From: Ensifer adhaerens
GTDB taxonomy: Bacteria; Pseudomonadota; Alphaproteobacteria; Rhizobiales; Rhizobiaceae
Assembly (NCBI RefSeq): GCF_002940685.1
Contig: NZ_PNFP01000001.1
Coordinates: 1 to 64,000 of the forward strand
Direction of reading: 5' to 3'
Length of the DNA: 64,000 nucleotides
Both the position numbers and the translations under genes were made by a program. Position 1 is the first letter of the stretch. Each line of letters starts with the position of its first letter. Positions 48,359 through 57,232 of the stretch are shown here, piece by piece. The notes below the pieces were generated by a model. That model was not told the origin of the DNA, did no database searches, and was given only the letters and a program-made list of their open reading frames with translations.

Positions 48359-49363
48359 ATGACAAGCAAGAAGAAGCCCACGGTCTACATCACCCGCAAA
48401 CTGCCTGACATCGTCGAGACGCGCATGCGCGAACTCTTCGATGCGGAGCTGAACATCGACGACACGCCGCGCAGCCAGCCGGAGCTTGTCGCCGCCGTCA
48501 AGCGCGCCGACGTGCTGGTGCCGACGGTGACCGATCGCATCGACGCGGCGCTGATCGAGCAGGCCGGCCCGCAGCTGAAGCTGATCGCCAGTTTCTCGAA
48601 CGGCGTCGACAACATTGACGTCGATGCCGCAGCCCGCAAGGGTATCACCGTCACCAACACGCCGAACGTGCTGACGGAAGACACCGCCGACATGGCGATG
48701 GCGCTGATCCTCGCCGTGCCGAGAAGGCTTGCCGAAGGTGCGCAGATCCTGACCGACCGCAAGGGCGAATGGGCCGGCTGGTCGCCGACCTGGATGCTCG
48801 GCCGCCGCATCGCGGGCAAGCGCATCGGCATCGTCGGCATGGGCCGGATCGGCACCGCGGTCGCCCGACGTGCCAAGGCCTTCGGCCTTTCGATCCACTA
48901 TCACAACCGCCACCGGGTGAAGGCCGAAACCGAGGAGATGCTCGAGGCGACCTATTGGGACAGCCTCGACCAGATGCTCGCCCGCGTCGATATCGTCTCG
49001 GTCAACTGCCCGTCGACGCCGGCGACCTACCACCTGCTCTCGGCACGGCGATTGGCGCTGATGCGGCCGGACAGCTACATCGTCAATACCGCCCGCGGCG
49101 GCATCATCGACGAGACGGCGCTGATCAAGTCGCTGCGCGAAGGCAAGATCGCTGGCGCCGGCCTCGACGTCTTCGAAAACGAGCCGGCCGTTAATCCGAA
49201 GCTGATCAAGCTTGCCGGTGAGGGCAAAGTGGTGCTCTTGCCGCATATGAGCTCGGCGACGCTCGAAGGCCGCATCGACATGGGCGAGAAGGTGGTGATC
49301 AACATCCGCACCTTCTTTGATGGCCATCGACCACCGGACCGGGTGCTGCCCGGGCGCGACTGA
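48359..49363 (+). CDS. D-2-hydroxyacid dehydrogenase, glyoxylate reductase-like
   Basis: A 334-residue enzyme of the D-isomer 2-hydroxyacid dehydrogenase family. The cofactor fold is GIVGMGRIGTAVARRAKAFG (about 160-180), and the catalytic triad is R in VNTARGGIIDE, E in DVFENEPA, and H in LLPHMSSATLEGR. It resembles GyaR-type glyoxylate/hydroxypyruvate reductases. It is a different subgroup from the GhrA-like enzyme at 29.8 kb. The ATG at 48359 fits the family length. The upstream 60 in-frame codons are not conserved-looking. It has only a weak ribosome binding site (AAGG at distance). Confidence 0.88.
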   Translation: MTSKKKPTVYITRKLPDIVETRMRELFDAELNIDDTPRSQPELVAAVKRADVLVPTVTDRIDAALIEQAGPQLKLIASFSNGVDNIDVDAAARKGITVTNTPNVLTEDTADMAMALILAVPRRLAEGAQILTDRKGEWAGWSPTWMLGRRIAGKRIGIVGMGRIGTAVARRAKAFGLSIHYHNRHRVKAETEEMLEATYWDSLDQMLARVDIVSVNCPSTPATYHLLSARRLALMRPDSYIVNTARGGIIDETALIKSLREGKIAGAGLDVFENEPAVNPKLIKLAGEGKVVLLPHMSSATLEGRIDMGEKVVINIRTFFDGHRPPDRVLPGRD

Positions 49364-49421
49364 TCGCCGGGCGCCGCATGCCTGCGGCGCGGGTTCTCCC
49401 GAGCTTGGCGTGTTCGAAGTC

Positions 49422-49892
49422 CTAAAGCGTCTTGCGCATCTCGATTGCCGTCGGCCGGGTAAAGCCGGGATGGCACATCGTGCCGCTCTGGACGAAACCC
49501 CAGGCGGCAAACGCCCGGTGATTGTCGACGAGTTCGATGCGGGTGAGGAGCCTCAGCGCCGGAAGCTTCAGCGCACGCGCCGTCGCCTCCGCTTCGGCGA
49601 GCAGCAGCCGGCCGATGCCCTTTCCTTGCGTCTCCAGCGCGACGGCAAGCTTGCCGATATAGAGGCAATCATCCTCCGGCTTGCAGAAGATACAGCCGAC
49701 GAGCCTTTCGCCGTCGCGGACGCCGAAGGCGATTTCGTCAACGATCTTCTGCCGGAGCAACTCGAAGTTCAATGCATGCGCCGACGACGGTGGATCGATC
49801 CGCCCGTCCATGTAGGAGAAGGCGCCAAGGATCAGCGCCAACAGTTCCTCGTGTCGGTCGAATGCTTCGTCGATGCGAAAGATCTGCGCCAT
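49422..49892 (-). CDS. GNAT-family N-acetyltransferase
   Basis: A 156-residue acetyltransferase. The acetyl-CoA loop is LAVALETQGKGIGRLLLAEAEATAR (about 80-104, with Q/GxGxG/A pattern). Motif B near LLTRIELVDNHRAFAAWGFVQSG supports the family. The substrate is unknown. It starts 7 bases after the moeB-like stop on the same strand and is the third gene of a recF-moeB-GNAT unit. Confidence 0.88.
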   Translation of the reverse strand: MAQIFRIDEAFDRHEELLALILGAFSYMDGRIDPPSSAHALNFELLRQKIVDEIAFGVRDGERLVGCIFCKPEDDCLYIGKLAVALETQGKGIGRLLLAEAEATARALKLPALRLLTRIELVDNHRAFAAWGFVQSGTMCHPGFTRPTAIEMRKTL

Positions 49893-49899
49893 GGTCGGC

Positions 49900-50661
49900 C
49901 TATGCTCTGCGACGATAGCGGATGGTGTTGAACTGCGCCGTCAGCGCATCATACATCAACAGCCGTCCGACCAGCGGTTCGCCGAAACCGGCGATCACCT
50001 TGATCGCCTCCATCGCCTGCAAAGTGCCGATGACGCCGGTCAATGCGCCGACGATGCCGGCCTCGGCGCAGGACGGCACGACGCCGGCCGGCGGCGGTTC
50101 GGGAAAGAGATCGCGGTAGGAGGGGTTCGGCCGTCCATCGGCGCCGGCGCTGTAGGGCATCAGTACCGTGAGCGACCCGTCGAAGCGGCCGACGGCGCCG
50201 GTCACCAGCGGAATGCCGACCGCTGCCGCCGTATCGGCGGCGAGATAGCGGGTATCGAAATTGTCCGAGCCATCGATCACCAGGTCATACTGCCGGAACA
50301 GAGCCTCGGCATTGTCGGGGTTGAGCCGCAGCCTGTGTTCGTCGACGCCGACATGCGGATTGAGCGAGGCGATGGCTTCGGCGGCTCTTTCGACCTTGGC
50401 GCGGTCGATGTCTTCGGTGCGGTGGATGATCTGCCGCTGAAGATTGGAAAGCGCGACCGCATCGTCGTCGACGATGCCGATCCGGCCGATGCCGGCGGCG
50501 GCAAGATAGACGAGCACCGGAGCGCCGAGCCCGCCGGCCCCGATCACCAGCACACGGGCCGCCTTCAGCCTTTGCTGGCCGGCGCCGCCGATTTCCGGCA
50601 GCACGATATGACGGGCGTAGCGGGTGATCTCCGATTGGTCGAGCTTGTTCTCACCGGTCAT
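49900..50661 (-). CDS. moeB: MoeB/ThiF/HesA-family adenylyltransferase
   Basis: A 253-residue E1-like enzyme. ATP-binding motif GAGGLGAPVLVYLAAAGIGRIGIVDDDAVALSNLQRQ (about 37-73) is followed by the DGSDNFDTRY segment and PSCAEAGIVGALTGVIG. The family activates the C-terminus of MoaD or ThiS. Length matches MoeB, but the two CxxC zinc motifs of E. coli MoeB are absent; the protein has a single cysteine. ThiF-like or HesA-like function is thus possible. GAGGA lies 8 bases before the ATG at 50661. It follows recF by 28 bases. Confidence 0.85.
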   Translation of the reverse strand: MTGENKLDQSEITRYARHIVLPEIGGAGQQRLKAARVLVIGAGGLGAPVLVYLAAAGIGRIGIVDDDAVALSNLQRQIIHRTEDIDRAKVERAAEAIASLNPHVGVDEHRLRLNPDNAEALFRQYDLVIDGSDNFDTRYLAADTAAAVGIPLVTGAVGRFDGSLTVLMPYSAGADGRPNPSYRDLFPEPPPAGVVPSCAEAGIVGALTGVIGTLQAMEAIKVIAGFGEPLVGRLLMYDALTAQFNTIRYRRRA

Positions 50662-50689
50662 GGCAAAATCCTCCTCGGTGACCCCTTGC

Positions 50690-51814
50690 TTATCCCGTAA
50701 CACTGCCGTGCGAAACCGTCAGAAAGCGGCCGCGCTCGCCGAGCGCCTCGAACATCGCCTGGTCCGTCCCGGTCATGAAGGTCTGGCCGCCAAGGCCATC
50801 GACGAGATCGAACAGAGCGGCGCGCCGGTTGACGTCGAGATGGGCGGCGATCTCGTCGAGCAGCAGGATCGGCGCGTGGCCCGTCATGTCGCCGACGAGG
50901 CGTGCATGCGCCAGCACCAGGCCGACGAGCAGTGCCTTCTGCTCCCCGGTCGAGCAGCGGGCTGCCTCCATGTCCTTTTCGCGGTGACGCACGAGCAGGT
51001 CGCTCCGGTGCGGCCCGTCGAGCGTGCGCCCCGCCGCCGCGTCGCGTGGACGCCCGTCACGCAGCATCGTCAGATATTGTTCTTCCAGATCATAGGCCGG
51101 ACGATGGCCCTCGTCGTCGAGAAAGCCGGAAAGGGCGAGCCGTGCTGACGGAAAGACGCTTTCGTCGACAGTGCGCTCGACGAGCGCCGTCAACAGACCG
51201 AGCATTTCCTGCCGTGCCAGCGCCATCGAGACGCCGAGACCTGCCATTTCGCGCTCGATCGCCGTCAGCCAGGCCGGGTCCGGGCGAAATTCGCCGAGCA
51301 GCCGGTTGCGGCTGCGCATCGCCCGGTCGAATTCGCTGGCGCGCCGGCCATGCTCCGGATCGAGCGAAAGCACCAGCCGGTCGAGAAACCGCCTCCGGTC
51401 GGCCGAAGGCCCGGTAAAAAGCCCGTCCATCGAAGGTGTCAGCCAGAGAACGCGCAGGTGATCGGTCAGTTCGTCGACGGTCGCTGCCGGTGTTCCATTC
51501 AGCCGCAGCCGCCGGGATTGCCCTTCCGTGATGCCGGCAGTCCCGGTGCCGATCTCGACGGTCCCCTCCATGCCCTCGACTTCCGCAAAGACCGAGAACC
51601 CGTCGCTGGCACCGACCCGGGTCACGTCCGCATAGGCTGCGCGCCTGAGGCCGCGGCCGGGCGAAAGGAAAGAGACGGCTTCCATGAGGTTGGTCTTGCC
51701 GGCGCCGTTCTCCCCCGTCAGCACCACATGGCGCTGATCGAGCTCAAGCGAGAGGGCCGCATAGTTGCGGAACTCCGTAAGCTTCAGGCGGTTGAGAAAG
51801 ACCTTGTTTGGCAT
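50690..51814 (-). CDS. recF: DNA replication and repair protein RecF
   Basis: A 374-residue SMC-like ATPase that loads RecA at gaps. Walker A is GENGAGKTNLMEA (about 34-46), the signature is CSTGEQKALL, and Walker B is ILLLDEIAAHLD, all in the expected places. Length fits RecF (about 360-385). It is divergent from orfA-pit and leads the recF-moeB-GNAT unit. It is not next to dnaA or dnaN, as is common in alphaproteobacteria. Confidence 0.95.
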   Translation of the reverse strand: MPNKVFLNRLKLTEFRNYAALSLELDQRHVVLTGENGAGKTNLMEAVSFLSPGRGLRRAAYADVTRVGASDGFSVFAEVEGMEGTVEIGTGTAGITEGQSRRLRLNGTPAATVDELTDHLRVLWLTPSMDGLFTGPSADRRRFLDRLVLSLDPEHGRRASEFDRAMRSRNRLLGEFRPDPAWLTAIEREMAGLGVSMALARQEMLGLLTALVERTVDESVFPSARLALSGFLDDEGHRPAYDLEEQYLTMLRDGRPRDAAAGRTLDGPHRSDLLVRHREKDMEAARCSTGEQKALLVGLVLAHARLVGDMTGHAPILLLDEIAAHLDVNRRAALFDLVDGLGGQTFMTGTDQAMFEALGERGRFLTVSHGSVTG

Positions 51815-51953
51815 CGGCAGTCCGGATTCGACAGTGGGCGCCAGCTAGGACGAAAGCGCCTGCCAAGGCAAGGCGAAATGGGAAGCGTTGCCATATCGTG
51901 CAGGATAGGCCGATTCGACAGGGGAAAGGCGACAAACCCCTTTGATTCGGTGC

Positions 51954-51995
51954 TTTTCATAAAGGACCTGGTGAAATATGACAGCCGCATGACAA
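51954..51995 (+). promoter_or_regulatory. orfA-pit promoter with overlapping PHO box
   Basis: TTTTCA (51954-51959) and TATGAC (51977-51982) are 17 bp apart. The PHO box ATGACAG-CCGC-ATGACAA (51978-51995) has the 7-4-7 form of PhoB sites in reverse orientation and covers the -10 and start region. Such a position fits repression. In Sinorhizobium meliloti orfA-pit is known to be negatively controlled by PhoB. Confidence 0.7.
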
Positions 51996-52017
51996 TCCAC
52001 AGATGGATATACGTGTG

Positions 52018-52662
52018 ATGCTGGCCTGGTTCCGCAAACTTCTTCCCCGCGAGGATCGCTTCTTCGACCTCTTCGCAAAACATTCGCGCACCGTCGTCGG
52101 TGCTGCCGATGCGCTCGACAAGGTTCTCGCCGGTGGTGACGATCTGGAAAAACACTGCGACCGGATCGTCGCGCTCGAGGATGAGGCGGACCACATCACC
52201 GCCGAGGTGCTGCTGGCCGTGCGCCGGTCCTTTATCACCCCCTTCGACCGCGGCGACATCAAGGATCTGATCCAGTCGATGGACGACGCCATCGACATGA
52301 TGCACAAGACGGTCAAGACGATCCGGCTTTACGAGCAGAAGAGCTTCGATCCCGGCATGCGCGAAATGGGCACGACGGTCGTCAAGGCCGCACACCTGAT
52401 CGCCGAGGCCATTCCGCTGCTCGACCGGATCGGCGCCAATCACGACCGGCTCATCGCCATTGCCGAGGAGGTCACCCGCATCGAGGGTCGTTCCGACGAA
52501 TTGCACGAACAGGGCCTCAAGGATCTCTTCCGCCGCCACGGCGCCGAAAACCCGATGGCCTACATCATCGGCAGCGAGATCTATGGCGAACTGGAAAAGG
52601 TCGTCGACCGCTTCGAGGACGTCGCCAATGAAATCAGCGGCATCGTGATCGAGAACGTCTGA
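52018..52662 (+). CDS. DUF47/PhoU-like partner of Pit (OrfA)
   Basis: A 214-residue, mostly helical protein of the DUF47 family (PhoU-like): EDRFFDLFAKHSRTVVGAADAL, ALEDEADHITAEVL, FITPFDRGDIKDLIQSMDDAIDMM and a C-terminal YGELEKVVDRFEDVANEISGIVIENV. It corresponds to OrfA of the S. meliloti orfA-pit operon and probably regulates or assists phosphate uptake by Pit. The start is the ATG at 52018; one at 52003 would add five residues. Its stop shares a base with the pit start (TGATG). Confidence 0.92.
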   Translation: MLAWFRKLLPREDRFFDLFAKHSRTVVGAADALDKVLAGGDDLEKHCDRIVALEDEADHITAEVLLAVRRSFITPFDRGDIKDLIQSMDDAIDMMHKTVKTIRLYEQKSFDPGMREMGTTVVKAAHLIAEAIPLLDRIGANHDRLIAIAEEVTRIEGRSDELHEQGLKDLFRRHGAENPMAYIIGSEIYGELEKVVDRFEDVANEISGIVIENV

Positions 52663-53666
52663 TGGATGCGACGCTCGCCTTTCCGTTGCTGGTCGGGCTG
52701 ATCGGCATCGCGCTGTTCTTCGACTTCCTGAACGGTCTGCACGACGCCGCCAACTCGATCGCGACGATCGTCTCGACACGGGTGCTCCGGCCGCAATATG
52801 CGGTGATGTGGGCGGCCTTCTTCAACTTCATCGCCTTCCTGTTCTTCGGCCTGCACGTGGCCGAGACGCTCGGCAAGGGCATCATCGACCCCGGCATCGT
52901 CACGCCGCTGGTGATCTTCTCGGCGCTGATCGGGGCGATCGTCTGGAACATCGTCACCTGGCTCTTCGGCATTCCGTCGAGCTCGTCGCACGCGCTGATC
53001 GGCGGCCTGGTCGGCGCCGGCCTCGCCTCCACCGGCTTCAGTTCCATCGTCTGGACCGGCCTTCTGAAGACGGTCGGCGCCATCTTCATGTCGCCGGCGA
53101 TCGGCTTCTTCCTGGCGCTGCTCCTGGTGTTGCTCGTCTCCTGGATCTTCGTGCGCCAGACGCCCTTTGCCGTCGACCGCACCTTCCGCGTGATGCAGTT
53201 CATCTCGGCCTCGCTCTATTCGCTCGGCCACGGCGGCAACGACGCGCAGAAGACCATGGGCATCATCGCCGTGCTTCTGTTCTCGCAGGGCTATCTTGGC
53301 TCGGAATTCTACGTGCCCTTCTGGGTGGTGATCACCTGCCAGGCGGCGATCGCGCTTGGCACGCTGTTCGGCGGCTGGCGTATCGTCCACACGATGGGCT
53401 CGAAGATCACCAAGCTCAATCCGATGCAGGGCTTCTGCGCCGAAACCGGCGGGGCGATCACGCTGTTTGCCGCCACCTGGCTCGGCATTCCGGTCTCGAC
53501 GACCCACACCATCACCGGCGCGATCATCGGTGTCGGTGCCGCCCGTCGCGTTTCGGCGGTGCGCTGGGGGCTTGCCGGCAACATCGTCATTGCCTGGTTC
53601 ATCACCATGCCCGCCGCGGCGGCGATTTCGGCGCTGAGCTACTTCGCCATCGATCTGTTCTTCTGA
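52662..53666 (+). CDS. pit: Low-affinity inorganic phosphate transporter Pit
   Basis: A 334-residue PiT-family carrier with about ten helices. The two family repeats are visible: FDFLNGLHDAANSIATIVSTRVL (about 20-42) near the N-terminus and a second copy, LYSLGHGGNDAQKTMGIIAVLL (about 186-207). GIPSSSSHALIGGLVGAG and GIPVSTTHTITGAIIGVG are the second pair of repeated blocks. It imports metal-phosphate with protons across the inner membrane. It is translationally coupled to OrfA. Confidence 0.95.
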   Translation: MDATLAFPLLVGLIGIALFFDFLNGLHDAANSIATIVSTRVLRPQYAVMWAAFFNFIAFLFFGLHVAETLGKGIIDPGIVTPLVIFSALIGAIVWNIVTWLFGIPSSSSHALIGGLVGAGLASTGFSSIVWTGLLKTVGAIFMSPAIGFFLALLLVLLVSWIFVRQTPFAVDRTFRVMQFISASLYSLGHGGNDAQKTMGIIAVLLFSQGYLGSEFYVPFWVVITCQAAIALGTLFGGWRIVHTMGSKITKLNPMQGFCAETGGAITLFAATWLGIPVSTTHTITGAIIGVGAARRVSAVRWGLAGNIVIAWFITMPAAAAISALSYFAIDLFF

Positions 53667-53679
53667 TTGAAGCAGAACC

Positions 53680-53709
53680 TGTCCCCCGCCTGCCAGGCAG
53701 GCGGGGACA
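53680..53709. terminator. GC hairpin between pit and serine hydrolase
   Basis: A TGTCCCCCGCCTGC/GCAGGCGGGGACA stem with one bulged C and a 3-base loop lies between the convergent stops, 14 bases after pit. A loose T-run (ACTTTT) comes 7 bases later on the plus strand only. Likely a shared terminator, though imperfect. Confidence 0.6.
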
Positions 53710-53712
53710 ACC

Positions 53713-55101
53713 CTACTTTTCGACCCGCGGCGCGGGCATGTCGCGCCCGCCCTGATGCAAGGTCAGGCTGTCGGCGCGGTCGCCATTGAGCGTGAAGCTG
53801 ATCTGCGCATCGATGAGCTTCGTAAAGAAGCGATGCTCCGCTTCAGGCACGATCTCGAGCCGCTCCTGCCCCGTCGCCTGGGCAAACAGGCTGTCGCCGT
53901 CCCGAAAGATCGTGAGTTCGAAATCCGGCGCCAACCTGTAGATGCCGACATAGGCGTCGTAGCGCGCCGGATCGATCGTTATCGCCGTATGCTTGACGAT
54001 CGGCGGCGCAAGCGGCGCGTCGCGATTGAGCAGATGGCGGCCGATGTCGTCGACGCCGACGTCGGTCGACGCATTGGAAAGGGCGACGACCCCGACACCG
54101 GTCGACGGACGGTAGCCGACGAAGGATCGGTAGCCGCCGGTCCCGCCATTGTGCCAGATGAACTGCTGGTCGCCCTTGCCCGAGATCACCCAGCCGAGCG
54201 CCTGCTGGTCGCCGTCGCCGTTGCCGAGCGGCTGGCGGGTGGCCAGCAGCGTGGCGAAGGCGGGAGCGAGCGGCGACGCCGTCTTTCCCATGGCCGCTTC
54301 AAGGAAAAGCAGAAGATCGTCCACGGTCGAGCGCAGGGCGCCAGCGCCCTGTAGCGCGTCGAGATCCCAATCGCTCACCGGCTCCATTGCCGCATCGTGG
54401 CCCGTTGCCCGCCGTTTGGCCCAGTCGGGCCGCGACGAGATCGCCGTGTCCTTCATGCCGAGCGGCGCCGCGATGCGGCTGACGACGAGCTGTTCATAGG
54501 AGGAGCCCGCCTGCAGGGCGATCGCGTGGCCGAGAAGCCCGGCGCCGAGATTGGAGTATTCATGCTCGACACCAGGGCGCCGCAGCGGCTTGTGGCTGGA
54601 AAGAAAGGTATAGAGCTTTGCCGCGTCGTAGCCGGCATAGGGATTGCTCATATCGGTCGGCACGAGATTGGTCGGCAAGCGCGGCAGGCCGGACATGTGG
54701 GTGGCGAGGTCGCCGAGCGTGATCGGGGTCTGCTTGTCCTCGGGCATGATGACGCTGGACGGAAGAAGGGTGGCGACGGGCGTGCCGAGGCTGAGCGTGC
54801 CTTTCTCCATCGCATCGGCAAGCAGCAGCGCGGTAAAGACCTTGGTGATCGAGCCGATCTCGAACACGGTCTGTCCATCGACGGGGCTCGGATCGCCTTT
54901 GGCCGGGTGGCCATGTGCGATGATGCGCCGGCCATTGGCGTCGATGATGCCGACGACGATGCCGACCGACTGCTGCTGCTTGTCGATCCGGTCCGTCAGG
55001 ATCTCCAGAATTTCTGCGTCGGTCGGAGGGGTAAGCGGGCTCGCGTGAGCGTTGGTGCCAAGCGCCATGAGGACGATCCAGTTCAGAAAGCGGTTCCGCA
55101 T
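53713..55101 (-). CDS. Class C beta-lactamase-fold serine hydrolase
   Basis: A 462-residue exported protein. The signal peptide (about 1-20) is followed by the beta-lactamase/DD-peptidase fold. Nucleophile motif SITK (S at about residue 84), YSN as the second motif and HNGGTGG in place of KTG are visible. A C-terminal lipocalin-like or DUF3471-type domain (about 370-460) holds YVGIYRLAPDFELTIFRDGDSLFAQATGQ. Such proteins range from esterases and D-amino peptidases to AmpC-like enzymes. The HxG third motif and extra domain argue against a true cephalosporinase. Confidence 0.85.
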   Translation of the reverse strand: MRNRFLNWIVLMALGTNAHASPLTPPTDAEILEILTDRIDKQQQSVGIVVGIIDANGRRIIAHGHPAKGDPSPVDGQTVFEIGSITKVFTALLLADAMEKGTLSLGTPVATLLPSSVIMPEDKQTPITLGDLATHMSGLPRLPTNLVPTDMSNPYAGYDAAKLYTFLSSHKPLRRPGVEHEYSNLGAGLLGHAIALQAGSSYEQLVVSRIAAPLGMKDTAISSRPDWAKRRATGHDAAMEPVSDWDLDALQGAGALRSTVDDLLLFLEAAMGKTASPLAPAFATLLATRQPLGNGDGDQQALGWVISGKGDQQFIWHNGGTGGYRSFVGYRPSTGVGVVALSNASTDVGVDDIGRHLLNRDAPLAPPIVKHTAITIDPARYDAYVGIYRLAPDFELTIFRDGDSLFAQATGQERLEIVPEAEHRFFTKLIDAQISFTLNGDRADSLTLHQGGRDMPAPRVEK

Positions 55102-55241
55102 GAGAGGTAGGAATCCAATTTTCGGTTGTCAGGGATGCGCCGATGATGCCAGCCGGTTTCGATCAAGCCTTCGTCAAGACTTGAACGGCGATCGGCGCGA
55201 TACCGTCGCCCGCAACGATTGTGCCGAGATTGCAGGAGCCT

Positions 55242-56141
55242 TTAAGCATCCCAATAGGGCGGATCGCCGAAGGTTTCCTTCAGGTGCTGGGCAATGGCTC
55301 TGAGCTTGGCGGAGGCGCGTCGGCCCTCCGGATGCGCCATGTAGATGAACTCCGGCTCCGGACGCAGCCCGACATCGATCTCCATGAGCTGCCCCTCGCG
55401 TACCGAAGGACCGGCGATGAAGGCGGGCAGGAGCGCGATGCCGATCCCGGAGACGGCGGCATCGTGCAGCATGTCGCCATTGTTCATGCCGAGCGCCAGG
55501 TGTGCCCGCACGACCGTCGCACCGGAGGGGCCTTCGAAGCGCCAGTCGGCAGCACCCCGGTTGGTGTAGAAGATGCCGCGATGGCCCTCGAGTTCGGCGA
55601 GCGACGCCGGCGTGCCGTGCCGGTCGAGATAGTCGGGCGAAGCGACGAGCAGACGTCGGCTTCTGGCGAGTTTCCAGACGACCAGGCGGGAATCGGCGAT
55701 GACGCCATGGCGCACGATCGCATCGTAGCCTTCAGAGGCGGCATCCACCCGCCGGTCGTCGAGATCGAGCGTCAGCTCGATCTCCGGATGCTGCGCGAGG
55801 AACGGGTAGAGCGCCGGGCCGAGGTGCCGGCGGCCGAAGCTGACCGGGGCCGCGATCCGGAGCGGGCCGGTCAGCAGCCCTCGACGCTCGGCCAGGTCGC
55901 TCGCGGCCGCCTGCACCTCGCCGACGATCCGGATGGCACGCTCGCGAAAGGCGATGCCATCCTCCGTGAGCGTCAGCTTGCGCGTCGTTCGATGAAGCAA
56001 GGTGGCGTTCAGGCCGCGTTCCAGTTCCGCCACCCGTTCGCTGACGACGGATTTCGACAGGCGCAGGCGGCGCGCCGCTTCGCTGATCGAGCCGGCTTCG
56101 GCCACGGCAACAAAGGCGGCTATTCCCTCGATCTTCATCAT
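55242..56141 (-). CDS. LysR-family regulator, CrgA-like
   Basis: A 299-residue regulator. The winged helix is at residues 2-60: MKIEGIAAFVAVAEAGSISEAARRLRLSKSVVSERVAELERGL. A periplasmic-binding-like effector domain (about 90-295) starts at GPLRIAAPVSFGRRHLGPAL, as in the CrgA/AaeR group. Either of two adjacent ATGs (56141 or 56138) may be used. It is divergent from the SDR gene, the usual LysR target arrangement. An AATTC/GAATT dyad lies in the 134-base gap. Confidence 0.92.
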   Translation of the reverse strand: MMKIEGIAAFVAVAEAGSISEAARRLRLSKSVVSERVAELERGLNATLLHRTTRKLTLTEDGIAFRERAIRIVGEVQAAASDLAERRGLLTGPLRIAAPVSFGRRHLGPALYPFLAQHPEIELTLDLDDRRVDAASEGYDAIVRHGVIADSRLVVWKLARSRRLLVASPDYLDRHGTPASLAELEGHRGIFYTNRGAADWRFEGPSGATVVRAHLALGMNNGDMLHDAAVSGIGIALLPAFIAGPSVREGQLMEIDVGLRPEPEFIYMAHPEGRRASAKLRAIAQHLKETFGDPPYWDA

Positions 56142-56156
56142 CGTTCGGCTTTTCCG

Positions 56157-56174
56157 AATTCGAGTTCCAGAATT
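56157..56174. promoter_or_regulatory. Dyad in lysR-SDR gap
   Basis: AATTC-GAGTTCCA-GAATT (5-bp arms, 8-base spacer) lies 16 bases before the lysR start, in the place expected for a LysR-type binding site. It does not follow the T-N11-A pattern exactly. Confidence 0.4.
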
Positions 56175-56275
56175 GGAAGACTAATCCGAACGATCGTTTT
56201 CCGCCATATCTGTCGGCAACGGAGGGTGGCCAATCGAACCGGCTTCCTCCTCAACCCAACAAGAGGATTTTCATC

Positions 56276-57025
56276 ATGTCACGTTTGCAGAACAAGACCG
56301 CACTCATCACCGGAGGCACCAGCGGCATCGGTCTCGAAACCGCACGCCAGTTCATCGCCGAGGGCGCCCGGGTCGCCGTCACCGGCACCAATCCGAAGAA
56401 CATCGCCGAGGCCCGCGCCGTACTCGGCGAGGCCGCCCTGATCATCGAGGCCGATGCCGGCAATGTCGCCGGTCAGGCGGCCGTTGCCGAAAAAATCCGC
56501 GCCGCCTTCGGCACGCTCGACATCCTGTTCGTCAATGCCGGCATCGCCAGGCTGCAGCCGATCGAAGCGTGGGACGAGGCAAGCTTCGACCGGTCGCTCG
56601 CCATCAACCTCAAGGGGCCGTATTTCCTGATCCAGGCGTTGCTGCCGGTGTTTTCCAAGCGTGCCTCGGTCGTGCTCAACACCTCGATCAACGCGCATAT
56701 CGGCATGCCGACTTCCAGTGTCTATGCACTGACCAAGGCAGGCCTGCTCTCTCTCGCACGCACGCTCTCCGGCGAACTCATTGGTCGCGGCATCCGGGTG
56801 AACGCCGTCAGCCCCGGCCCGATCCGTACGCCGCTCCATGACGGCCACGCCCCGACGCGGGAGCAGAACCAGCAGGTGGTCGATGCCATCGCCGCGCAGA
56901 TCCCGCTCGGCCGCTTCGGGGACGCGAGCGAGATCGCCAAGGCCGTCGTCTTCCTGGCCTCGGACGAAGCCACCTTCACCGTTGGCGCCGAGCTGATCGT
57001 CGATGGCGGCATGGCGACGCTGTAG
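56276..57025 (+). CDS. Short-chain dehydrogenase/reductase
   Basis: A 249-residue classical SDR. Cofactor motif TGGTSGIG (about 13-20), NAG at about 88-90, catalytic Ser in NTSINAHIG, and YALTK (Y-x3-K) at about 149-153 are all present. VDGGMATL is the normal C-terminal end. The basic residue pattern after the glycine motif suggests NADP(H) preference but is not decisive. It is divergent from lysR, which probably controls it. The substrate is unknown. Confidence 0.93.
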   Translation: MSRLQNKTALITGGTSGIGLETARQFIAEGARVAVTGTNPKNIAEARAVLGEAALIIEADAGNVAGQAAVAEKIRAAFGTLDILFVNAGIARLQPIEAWDEASFDRSLAINLKGPYFLIQALLPVFSKRASVVLNTSINAHIGMPTSSVYALTKAGLLSLARTLSGELIGRGIRVNAVSPGPIRTPLHDGHAPTREQNQQVVDAIAAQIPLGRFGDASEIAKAVVFLASDEATFTVGAELIVDGGMATL

Positions 57026-57128
57026 GCAGCGTTTCGGCCAACAGGCACGAGAGCGCGATCATCCAGCGCTGCGGGTCCGGCCGGCCCGCGGCGCTGTCGC
57101 GTTGCCGTCCGTGCCCCATCGCCTGCCG

Positions 57129-57157
57129 TTGGCATCGACGGCGGAGAAGAGTATATT
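57129..57157 (+). promoter_or_regulatory. Sigma-70-type promoter of DUF1326-DUF2182 unit
   Basis: TTGGCA (57129-57134) and TATATT (57152-57157) are separated by exactly 17 bp, close to consensus for a rhizobial housekeeping promoter. The predicted start gives a leader of about 70 bases before the DUF1326 gene. Confidence 0.65.
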
Positions 57158-57232
57158 TTTCCATTCTAATGAAAGGCATCCGTTTGCGCGGAAACCGCGA
57201 GACGAACACCGATCAGATCCCGGGAGGAGACG

